From contig DMAO01000313.1 of the NCBI GenBank assembly GCA_003446545.1, forward strand, positions 566-8,556: DNA of 7,991 bases, written 5' to 3'. This DNA is from Sphaerochaeta sp. GTDB taxonomy: Bacteria; Spirochaetota; Spirochaetia; Sphaerochaetales; Sphaerochaetaceae. Every line of letters starts with the position of its first letter. Position 1 is the first letter of the stretch. The notes beneath the pieces are model-generated. The model saw nothing but the letters and a program-made list of their open reading frames with translations. It did no database searches and was not told the DNA's origin. The position numbers and the translations under genes were made by a program. Shown here piece by piece: positions 1-5,454 of this stretch.

Positions 1-231
1 GAACTGCAAAGACTGGTGGATAGCGGAGAGGAACATAAGACAATTCCCTCCACATCTATTGAACAGGTTGAATCAGTCCACCCCGATGTACTCATTGAGG
101 GCCTCTTTGGCATAGCTACACAGAATCCTTACCCGATTCCTGTAGTGGATGAGAACGATAGGCTCCTGGGACGAATATCGAGCGATGCCATATTTGATTC
201 AATATCCTCGAATGGAGGTACCAATGAGTAA
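1..231 (+). CDS. Glycine betaine/proline ABC transporter ATP-binding protein, C-terminal CBS tail (5' truncated)
   Basis: Only the last 76 residues are in the window; the frame is open from base 1 and ends at TAA 229-231. The segment PIPVVDENDRLLGRISSDAI is a typical second CBS-domain strand-helix unit (hydrophobic strand, acidic turn, LLGRIS strand). The ATPase core with its Walker motifs would lie upstream, outside the window. CBS tails are characteristic of the ATPases of osmoprotectant importers (ProV/OpuAA family), where in the family they sense ionic strength and gate transport. The assignment rests mainly on the next gene, a clear ProW/OpuAB-type permease that overlaps this one by 8 bases (ATGAGTAA). 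Without the rest of the gene I cannot tell OpuA, ProU or choline subtypes apart. Confidence 0.85.
   Translation, partial: ELQRLVDSGEEHKTIPSTSIEQVESVHPDVLIEGLFGIATQNPYPIPVVDENDRLLGRISSDAIFDSISSNGGTNE
214..218 (+). promoter_or_regulatory. Ribosome binding site deciding the permease start
   Basis: GGAGG lies five bases before ATG 224 and inside the end of the ATPase gene. It supports ATG 224 over the upstream in-frame start at 149, which has no comparable site and would overlap the ATPase gene by 83 bases. Confidence 0.8.
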
Positions 232-1099
232 ATTTCCAGAATTATTTACTATACCGTTGGCACAAGGTGTCGACAATGCAATGGATTGGCTATTGATGAA
301 CTGGGCTGGATTGTTTGACTTCATTGGGTTTATTATCCTGAAAGTCGTACTTGCATTTGAGGGTCTGTTCCTCTTTGTCCCCTGGTTTGTCATCATCCTT
401 CTTGTAGGATTTGCTGGATGGAAGTTGGTAGGAAACCTGAAAACGGGAATACTCTTCATGGGTTTCTTGTTGGTAATCGGTCTGTTCGGGTACTGGGACT
501 TGTCAATGCAAACCCTTGCACTGGTAATTGCTTCAGTACTTTTTGCGCTTCTTGTGGGGCTCCCTTTGGGGATTGTCATGGCAAGAAGCGATCGGGCTGA
601 GAATATCTTCAAACCTATATTAGATGCGATGCAGACAATGCCTTCGTTCGTCTATCTTATTCCTGCCCTGATGTTCTTTGGCATGGGAAAGGTTCCTGCA
701 ATGTTTGCAACCATAATCTATGCTGTCCCACCCGTGATACGGCTCACAAATGTTGGAATCAGAACCGTAGATGTTGAGGCTGTGGAGGCAGCGAAGGCAT
801 TTGGTGCAACGAAGAAACAGATATTGTTTGATGTGCAACTTCCCCTTGCAAAACCTTCCATTATGGTTGGGATAAACCAGACTACAATGATGGCTCTTGC
901 AATGGTGGTTATCGGATCGATGATTGGAGCCAAAGGCTTGGGGATGGAAGTCCTTCTCGCAATTGGGAGAATCGAAGTGGGACGAGGCTTTGAAGCCGGA
1001 ATCTCCATTGTATTCCTCGCCGTTATCATTGACCGGATCACACACTCCTTGAGTGTGAAGAAACCGAAGAAACAGAAAAAGAGTGAAGTGACCGAATAG
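224..1099 (+). CDS. Glycine betaine/proline ABC transporter permease (ProW/OpuAB family)
   Basis: This 291-residue inner-membrane permease would import compatible solutes such as glycine betaine with the preceding ATPase. After a short N-terminal extension come several hydrophobic helices (about 33-65, 76-92, 96-120, 143-163, 220-240 and 255-270). The region VEAVEAAKAFGATKKQILF followed by LPLAKPSI (about 184-212) is the EAA loop that docks on the ATPase and is close to the ProW consensus. The C-terminus is lysine-rich. An open frame extends back to 149, but ATG 224 is preferred because GGAGG (214-218) lies five bases before it and the 8-base overlap with the upstream gene is typical of coupling. 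No substrate-binding gene (proX) follows; it may lie upstream of the ATPase or elsewhere, and the permease shows no fused binding domain. Confidence 0.93.
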   Translation: MSKFPELFTIPLAQGVDNAMDWLLMNWAGLFDFIGFIILKVVLAFEGLFLFVPWFVIILLVGFAGWKLVGNLKTGILFMGFLLVIGLFGYWDLSMQTLALVIASVLFALLVGLPLGIVMARSDRAENIFKPILDAMQTMPSFVYLIPALMFFGMGKVPAMFATIIYAVPPVIRLTNVGIRTVDVEAVEAAKAFGATKKQILFDVQLPLAKPSIMVGINQTTMMALAMVVIGSMIGAKGLGMEVLLAIGRIEVGRGFEAGISIVFLAVIIDRITHSLSVKKPKKQKKSEVTE

Positions 1100-1122
1100 G
1101 TCACAGATCATGAGCATATATC

Positions 1123-1150
1123 GGCACACCTCCATTACTGGGGGTGTGCC
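1123..1150 (+). terminator. Strong hairpin after the osmoprotectant operon, probable terminator
   Basis: GGCACACCTCC (1123-1133) pairs with GGGGGTGTGCC (1140-1150) over 11 bp with one T-G wobble and a six-base loop (ATTACT). It begins 24 bases after the permease stop. The sequence following it (TTCCAATG) is not T-rich, so it is not a textbook intrinsic terminator. It could act with Rho, as a 3'-end stabiliser, or as a weak terminator. Confidence 0.55.
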
Positions 1151-1366
1151 TTCCAATGTGCGCCAACGGCCAATGGATGCTTGTCATGCTGGGGAGAGCC
1201 AGAGAGGGACAAAGATTTCGACGGTACGCGTATTGTTCGGATATACTTCCCTGCAAATAAAAAGTAAAAGAAAAACTGAATTACTTGGGGCTTTACCCAA
1301 TCTTTATCGTATGTTCAGAGCTCTTCCACCGACAAGAAGTATTGTTAAGCCAGAACAAAGAAACAA

Positions 1367-1380
1367 GAGCCGATCGGCTC
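1367..1380. promoter_or_regulatory. Perfect 14-base palindrome before the small exported-protein gene
   Basis: GAGCCGATCGGCTC is its own reverse complement. It ends two bases before the AGGTGG ribosome binding site (1383-1388). As DNA it could be an operator; as RNA it would be a 5-bp stem with a GATC loop next to the ribosome site. Either could control translation or transcription of the two genes downstream. It could also be chance. Confidence 0.35.
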
Positions 1381-1393
1381 AAAGGTGGACAAC

Positions 1394-1747
1394 ATGAACA
1401 TGAGGAACAAGAAGTTTTTGATTGCAATGGTTCTGATAGTGGTGGCCGTGGCTTCGGTCTCGGCAGCTTCCTATGGAAATCGCTGGGCATCCGATGCCTC
1501 GGACACCCGGTACCTGGGCCAGGGGAGGGCGATCACCGACTCACAGGTCTGTCTGGTAACCGGCGAAGAGGTGGTCGCAGGCACCCGTCTGGGCTATGCG
1601 GACCGTGGGTTCGGCATGTATGGGGCGGGTGTAGACGATGACGGGCTTTGCCTGGTCACCGGAGAAGCTCCTGTACCGGGAAGCCGCCAGGGTGGTGGTC
1701 TTCGCAGTAATGCCTCCCAGGGTGGTGGCATGAGATGGTCGAGATAA
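1394..1747 (+). CDS. Small exported glycine-rich protein with duplicated CLVTGE motif
   Basis: I do not recognise a named family for this 117-residue protein. Residues 1-24 form a clear signal peptide: basic start MNMRNKK, hydrophobic core FLIAMVLIVVAVASV, cleavage likely after VSA. The mature part carries two copies of a short unit, CLVTGEEVVAGTRLG (53-67) and CLVTGEAPVPGSRQG (86-100), each with the only cysteines of the mature protein, separated by a Gly/Asp-rich linker. The C-terminus is Gly/Arg-rich (RQGGG, SQGGG, then MRWSR). ATG 1394 is chosen because AGGTGG (1383-1388) lies five bases upstream; a GTG at 1385 sits inside that site. The gene looks more GC-rich than its neighbours. It precedes a DUF2202 gene by 57 bases and probably shares a transcript with it. 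Paired cysteines could bind metal or form a disulfide; this is speculation. Confidence 0.8.
   Translation: MNMRNKKFLIAMVLIVVAVASVSAASYGNRWASDASDTRYLGQGRAITDSQVCLVTGEEVVAGTRLGYADRGFGMYGAGVDDDGLCLVTGEAPVPGSRQGGGLRSNASQGGGMRWSR
1687..1728 (+). repeat. Two direct copies of a 12-base GGTGGTGG unit inside the small exported-protein gene
   Basis: CCAGGGTGGTGG occurs at 1687-1698 and again at 1717-1728, exactly 30 bases (10 codons) apart and in frame. Both encode QGGG. It is a short in-gene duplication that accounts for the Gly-rich tail and could be a slippage-prone site. Confidence 0.7.
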
Positions 1748-1765
1748 CCCTATAGAAATGCATCC

Positions 1766-1788
1766 ATGGCCAGCCTCAGGCTGGCCAT
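1766..1788 (+). promoter_or_regulatory. Perfect intercistronic hairpin before the DUF2202 gene
   Basis: ATGGCCAGCC (1766-1775) and GGCTGGCCAT (1779-1788) form a perfect 10-bp stem with a three-base loop (TCA). It sits 18 bases after the small-protein stop and four bases before the AAAGGAG ribosome binding site (1792-1798) of the next gene. There is no T-run after it, so it is not a standard terminator. It could be a processing or stability element setting the ratio of the two proteins, or a partial terminator. Confidence 0.6.
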
Positions 1789-1804
1789 ATCAAAGGAGTA
1801 TACC

Positions 1805-2416
1805 ATGAGAAAAATTCATACTTTCTTAGTACTAACGGCGGTAATGGGCATAAGTGCCTTGACAGCACAACCGGTCAGCGAAGTGCAGAACCTCCCTGTT
1901 ACAGTGTCCCCGGTATCTGGGACCTCTTCCGATTCGGAAGGGATCCTGTACATGAGGGAGGAGGAGAAACTCGCCCGTGATGTCTATCTGGCCTTGTATG
2001 AGAAGTGGGGTATCAGGACCTTCTCCAACATTGCACAGGCAGAGCAGACGCACATGGACAGAGTTGCCGCTCTGATCGAGGCCCAGGGGTTGGTTGACCC
2101 GGTCACAGGTTCACAACCTGGCGAGTTCAAGAATCCGGAGCTTGCAGAGCTCTATGCATCATTGGTTGAGCTGGGCTCAAAGTCGATTCAGGATGCCCTT
2201 ATTGTAGGGGCGATCATAGAGGACCTTGATATCTATGATTTGGAGAACTATCTCTCTGAGACAGATGACCCTGCTTCGATAGCTGTCTATACGAACCTGT
2301 TGAGAGGGTCTGAGAACCATATGCGTTCGTTCACAAGACAACTCGATCGGTATGGCATTGCCTATGAGGCACGCTATATCAAATCAGAAAGGTTGGAAGA
2401 GATTCTATCCCGGTGA
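1805..2416 (+). CDS. Exported DUF2202 ferritin-like protein
   Basis: This 203-residue protein starts with a signal peptide (MRKIHTFLVLTAVMGISALTAQ, cleavage near A21/Q22), so it should act outside the cytoplasm. The rest matches the DUF2202 family over its full length: YMREEEKLARDVYLALYEKWG (49-69), FSNIAQAEQTHMDRV (73-87), a central helical region ending IIEDLDI (137-143), and LLRGSENHMRSF (165-176). The recurring Glu and His positions (E53, E80/H83, E139, E170/H172) fit the ferritin-like di-iron pattern of helical bundles; I infer a metal site from this. The biochemical role of the family is not established; peroxide or iron handling is a guess. ATG 1805 is chosen for AAAGGAG six bases upstream and for the signal peptide. 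An in-frame ATG at 1766 lies in the hairpin. It probably forms a unit with the preceding small exported protein. Confidence 0.88.
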   Translation: MRKIHTFLVLTAVMGISALTAQPVSEVQNLPVTVSPVSGTSSDSEGILYMREEEKLARDVYLALYEKWGIRTFSNIAQAEQTHMDRVAALIEAQGLVDPVTGSQPGEFKNPELAELYASLVELGSKSIQDALIVGAIIEDLDIYDLENYLSETDDPASIAVYTNLLRGSENHMRSFTRQLDRYGIAYEARYIKSERLEEILSR

Positions 2417-2550
2417 TTAGTGAGACAAAAAAGGATTCTGAGGCTGGGTAGTGTGTACGGTGGCTAGTAAGTGAAATGAGATAGTCAACGCGTTCGTTGA
2501 GACCTCCAGGAGCATTTGCAAGCCCTGCACTCAAGACATTATTTTTGAAA

Positions 2551-2567
2551 TGTGATACTTATTAGCT
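2551..2567 (+). promoter_or_regulatory. Candidate extended -10 promoter giving a leaderless or near-leaderless ubiD mRNA
   Basis: TGTGATACT (2551-2559) resembles an extended -10 element (TG, one base, then GATACT, four of six to TATAAT). The -35 at correct spacing (TCAAGA 2531-2536) is weak. The predicted start of transcription, about eight bases past the -10, falls on or next to the A of ATG 2568. No Shine-Dalgarno sequence is seen in the 30 bases before this ATG, which agrees with a leaderless message. The element is a prediction from sequence pattern only. Confidence 0.35.
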
Positions 2568-4019
2568 ATGGCATACAAAGATCTTCAGGACTTTATCCAG
2601 AAATTGGAAGCGGAAGGGGAACTGTGTAGAATCACACGGGAAGTCGACCCCTATCTGGAAATAACGGAAATTACTGACCGTGTCAGTAAGGCAGGGGGGA
2701 AAGCCTTGCTGTTCGAACAGGTTAAGGGTTCAGAGTATCCTGTGCTGATGAATGCCATGGGCTCATACAAGCGTATGGCCATGGCCTTGGGGGTGCAGGA
2801 CCTTGAAGAGAAGCAGAAAGAAATTTCTGACTTGATCAAATGGGGCTTCAGCCAGGCGAAGAGCATTGATATTCCCTCCATTATCCCCAAGCTCTCTGTG
2901 TTCCGCTCTTTTTTCCCCAGAAAAGTGAGAAAGGCGGCCTGCCAGGAGGTGATTGACCACGATCCTGACCTTGCAAAACTTCCTGTGTTGACCTGTTGGC
3001 CTCAGGATGGAGGCCCCTTTCTTACGTTGCCCTTAGTCTTTACCCGCGACCCTGAGTCAGGGGTTTCCAACCTGGGAATGTACCGGATGCAGGTATTTGA
3101 TAAGAACACGACGGGGATGCATTGGCATATCCATAAGGATGGTTCACATTTCTACCAGAAATATAAAGAGAGAAATGAAATGATGCCCGTTGCGGTTGCC
3201 CTTGGGTGCGACCCCGCCATTACCTATGCCGCAACTGCTCCGCTCCCCGAGGGGATCTATGAGATTCTCTTTGCAGGGTTTTTACGGGGCAAGCCGGTGG
3301 ATATGGTCAATTGTGTGACTATCCCTCTTCAGGTTCCTTCCGACGCAGAGTTTGTACTTGAAGGGTATGTGGATCCTCAGGAAAAACTCCATACCGAGGG
3401 CCCCTTTGGTGATCATACAGGATATTACTCCTTGCAAGGGGAGTACCCGACCTTCCATGTACAATGCATTACCCGTAAGAAAAAGCCTGTATATCCTGCA
3501 ACGGTGGTTGGCAAACCTCCGATGGAGGATTGTTATATGGCAAAGGCTACCGAACGCCTGTTCCTCCCTCTTCTCCAGTTGATAATCCCTGAGATCGTAG
3601 ACATGGAGTTGCCTCTCTCAGGAGTATTCCACAACTGTGTGATTGTTTCGATCAAAAAACGATACCCTGCGCAGGTCAAGAAAGTCATGTATGCCCTTTG
3701 GGGGCTTGGGCAGATGATGTATGCCAAGATGATCATCGTCGTCGACGATACTGTTGATGTGCATGATATACCTACAGTGATGTGGAAAGTTTTCAATAAT
3801 ATTGATGGAAAGCGTGATATCGTATTCTCCGAAGGCCCCCTTGATGCCTTGGACCATGCTTCGCCTCTCCCCCTGCAAGGGACACGGTTGGGCATCGATG
3901 CGACCAAAAAGACTCCTCTTGACGGGCATACCCGACCTTGGCCTGATGATATTGTCATGACTAGCGAGGTTGTCCGCCATATTGATGAGATCTGGGATGA
4001 ACTGGGAATTGAGGTATAG
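2568..4019 (+). CDS. UbiD-family prFMN-dependent decarboxylase (MqnL/UbiD type)
   Basis: This 483-residue protein is full length for UbiD-type enzymes, which remove the carboxylate from prenylated aromatic acids in quinone synthesis using prenylated FMN. The N-terminus MAYKDLQDFIQKLEAEGEL is the family start, which fixes ATG 2568. SNLGMYRMQ (167-175) holds the cofactor/metal Asn (N168) and catalytic Arg (R173); EGPFGDHTGYYS (277-288) holds E277 and D282, completing the R-E-E/D triad known from the family. IVSIKKRYP, ALWGLGQMMYAK and DALDHASPL are further family signatures. It opens a six-gene unit: ubiA follows after three bases and a ubiX gene, which would supply its cofactor, follows that. 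The exact substrate (4-hydroxybenzoate type or naphthoate type) cannot be decided here; ubiquinone is unlikely in an anaerobe, so a menaquinone-type role (MqnL) is favoured as inference. No ribosome binding site is visible. Confidence 0.93.
   Translation: MAYKDLQDFIQKLEAEGELCRITREVDPYLEITEITDRVSKAGGKALLFEQVKGSEYPVLMNAMGSYKRMAMALGVQDLEEKQKEISDLIKWGFSQAKSIDIPSIIPKLSVFRSFFPRKVRKAACQEVIDHDPDLAKLPVLTCWPQDGGPFLTLPLVFTRDPESGVSNLGMYRMQVFDKNTTGMHWHIHKDGSHFYQKYKERNEMMPVAVALGCDPAITYAATAPLPEGIYEILFAGFLRGKPVDMVNCVTIPLQVPSDAEFVLEGYVDPQEKLHTEGPFGDHTGYYSLQGEYPTFHVQCITRKKKPVYPATVVGKPPMEDCYMAKATERLFLPLLQLIIPEIVDMELPLSGVFHNCVIVSIKKRYPAQVKKVMYALWGLGQMMYAKMIIVVDDTVDVHDIPTVMWKVFNNIDGKRDIVFSEGPLDALDHASPLPLQGTRLGIDATKKTPLDGHTRPWPDDIVMTSEVVRHIDEIWDELGIEV
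4011..4015 (+). promoter_or_regulatory. Ribosome binding site supporting the TTG start of the prenyltransferase
   Basis: GAGGT at the end of the ubiD gene lies seven bases before TTG 4023. The next in-frame ATG (4068) has no such site and would remove residues that the family normally has before its first membrane helix, so TTG 4023 is the better start. Confidence 0.6.
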
Positions 4020-4022
4020 GAA

Positions 4023-4886
4023 TTGGAAAAAGCCATTAAAAAACCTCTGAAGCTTGCCCAGGCAGTCATGATCCAACATACGTTGTTTTCCCTTCCCTTT
4101 GCTGGGGCGGCCCTTTTGCTGGAGACTGAAGGGATTATCCCCATGCAGAAATTATTGTGGATTTTCCTCGCTATCCTTGGGGCACGCAACGGAGCCAATG
4201 CACTTAACCGGTTGGTTGACCATTCCCTTGATGCCTTGAATCCAAGGACCGAAGGACGTCATCTTCCCTCAGGCCGACTACATCGGATCGACCTATGGAT
4301 CTTTGCCATCTGCTGTATACTGCTTCTGATCGTCTCAACGTGTATGCTCAATTGGTTGTGTGTGGCTTTGCTTCCCTTGGCCCTTGGTATGGTATTTGCC
4401 TATTCCTACACCAAGCGTTTTACCTGGCTTTGCCATTATTTCCTAGGTGCCACGGTTGCCATCGCCCCTATGGGAACGTTGTTGGCCTTGAACGGAGCGT
4501 TCAAACTCAGCTATTTTATCGTCTTTGCTGCAGTTACCACCTGGGTTGCAGGGTTTGACATTATCTATGCCACCCAAGATATTGAATTTGACCGCGAACA
4601 GGGATTGTATTCGATTCCTGCAAGGTTTGGGGTAAGGAAAGCCTTGGTCATAGCCTCTTTTTCTCATTTGGGCTCTTTCCTTCTCTTGGTTGTCTGGGGC
4701 TCTTTCTACCAGGTAGGATATTTGTATTATGTTGGATGCCTCGCCGTGGGAAGCTTGTTGTTTGTTGAAAATGCTTTGGTCGCCCCAGGGAAGTTGGACC
4801 ATGTCACTACGGCGGCCTACCACATCAACGAGATTGTAAGTGTATTGTTCTTTGTATTCGTAGCCTTGGAGGTATACTTGCCATGA
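4023..4886 (+). CDS. UbiA-family aromatic prenyltransferase (MqnP/UbiA type)
   Basis: This 287-residue membrane enzyme would transfer a polyprenyl chain from its diphosphate to an aromatic acid, the step before UbiD decarboxylation. It has the two Mg-diphosphate motifs: N62-R-L-V-D66-x3-D70-x2-N73-P-R75-T76 with R79 and LPSG (81-84), and D179-x6-D186-x3-D190 in FDIIYATQDIEFD. All key acidic residues are present, so it should be active. About eight to nine hydrophobic helices cover the rest (for example 91-108, 111-130, 144-160, 165-180, 207-222). The early QHTLFSLPFAGAALLL matches the family N-terminus. Length is normal. It starts with TTG, three bases after ubiD, and overlaps ubiX by four bases (ATGA). 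The motif NPRTEGRHLPSG resembles the MqnP/UbiA branch rather than MenA or haem O synthases, by eye. Confidence 0.92.
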   Translation: MEKAIKKPLKLAQAVMIQHTLFSLPFAGAALLLETEGIIPMQKLLWIFLAILGARNGANALNRLVDHSLDALNPRTEGRHLPSGRLHRIDLWIFAICCILLLIVSTCMLNWLCVALLPLALGMVFAYSYTKRFTWLCHYFLGATVAIAPMGTLLALNGAFKLSYFIVFAAVTTWVAGFDIIYATQDIEFDREQGLYSIPARFGVRKALVIASFSHLGSFLLLVVWGSFYQVGYLYYVGCLAVGSLLFVENALVAPGKLDHVTTAAYHINEIVSVLFFVFVALEVYLP

Positions 4887-5452
4887 AAAGAATCATTGTA
4901 GCTGTTACCGGAGCAACGGGTTCCGTATATGCCTTACACCTCTTGCAGAGGCTTTGTCAGAGGGAAGAGGTTTTTGTGCACCTTGTTGTTTCTCCCTGGG
5001 GTGAACGCGTTATGGTTGAGGAAACTGGCAAGACAGTGAGTGAATGGCTTTCTGCCCTTCCGAGCGATAATCTCCGACTGCATGAGCATACCGACCTGTA
5101 TTCTCCCCTTGCAAGTGGTTCTTACCCGATAGATGCCATGGTTGTCATCCCCTGTACTATGGGTAGCCTTGGTTCCATTGCCTGTGGGCTTTCTGCAAAC
5201 CTGATCGAACGCTGTGCAGGTGTGACACTGAAGGAAAGGAGGCCGCTTATCCTGGTTGCAAGGGAAACTCCCCTGAGTTCCATTCATTTGCAGAACATGT
5301 TGACCTTGAGTAATGCGGGGGCGACGATACTCCCTCCTGTCCCTACTTTTTATTGCCATCCCAAAACCGTGGATGACATTGTGGACTCTACAGTCGACAG
5401 GGTTCTTGATTCCCTTCGGCTTGCCGATACAAAAACCAAACGATGGGAGTGA
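4883..5452 (+). CDS. ubiX: UbiX-family flavin prenyltransferase (MqnM/UbiX type)
   Basis: This 189-residue cytoplasmic flavoprotein joins a dimethylallyl group to reduced FMN, making the prenylated FMN used by UbiD. The Rossmann-like start MKRIIVAVTGATGSVYALHL has G-A-T-G (10-13) in place of the more common GASG. Further family marks are SPLASGS (74-80), VVIPCTMGSLGSIACGLSAN (87-106), KERRPLILVARETPLSSIHL (117-136), GATILPPVPTFY (146-157) and KTVDDIVDSTVDRVLD (161-176). Length and motif order are standard. GGAGGT (4868-4873) lies nine bases upstream, inside ubiA, and the start overlaps the ubiA stop. Its place directly after ubiD and ubiA implies that it serves the operon's own decarboxylase. 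Confidence 0.95.
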   Translation: MKRIIVAVTGATGSVYALHLLQRLCQREEVFVHLVVSPWGERVMVEETGKTVSEWLSALPSDNLRLHEHTDLYSPLASGSYPIDAMVVIPCTMGSLGSIACGLSANLIERCAGVTLKERRPLILVARETPLSSIHLQNMLTLSNAGATILPPVPTFYCHPKTVDDIVDSTVDRVLDSLRLADTKTKRWE

Positions 5453-5454
5453 TG

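Larger units (their letters stand above)
1100..1393. other. Intergenic region between the osmoprotectant operon and the small exported-protein gene
   Basis: This 294-base gap holds the hairpin at 1123-1150 and the palindrome at 1367-1380. A possible -10 box, TATACT at 1242-1247 (five of six to consensus), has only a poor -35 match upstream (TTCGAC 1217-1222, 19 bases away), so it is a weak promoter candidate. If used, it would give a leader of about 140 bases before ATG 1394. An A-rich stretch follows at about 1254-1278. A 34-codon open frame (1156-1260) has no visible ribosome binding site. I see no riboswitch, tRNA or tmRNA that I can support. Confidence 0.5.

Noticed and set aside
149..223. 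N-terminal extension of the osmoprotectant permease from 149
   Set aside because: It would overlap the ATPase gene by 83 bases; ATG 224 has a strong ribosome site and the family-like start.
620..1156. 178-codon open frame on the minus strand opposite the permease
   Set aside because: The product is rich in His, Cys and Ser with no fold pattern, and it lies opposite a conserved permease.
1187..1260. tmRNA-like start (GGGGAGAG... GATTTCGACGG)
   Set aside because: The TTTCGACGG string recalls the 5' end of tmRNA, but no tag-peptide frame, no TTCGA-containing T-arm and no CCA end follow in the available space before the coding gene at 1394.
1110..1641. Two overlapping + strand frames (1110-1397 and 1285-1641)
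   Set aside because: They have no signal peptide or domain, and one overlaps the signal-peptide gene at 1394 in another frame.
2417..2567. TPP or FMN riboswitch before the ubiD operon (would indicate a thiamine- or flavin-related importer)
   Set aside because: No conserved riboswitch core was recognised by eye; only a 6-bp stem (TCAACG/CGTTGA, 2485-2500) is visible. A covariance-model scan would settle this.
3533..4198. 221-codon open frame on the minus strand opposite ubiD and ubiA
   Set aside because: It lies opposite two clear family genes, has no family-like composition and looks like a shadow of their codon bias.
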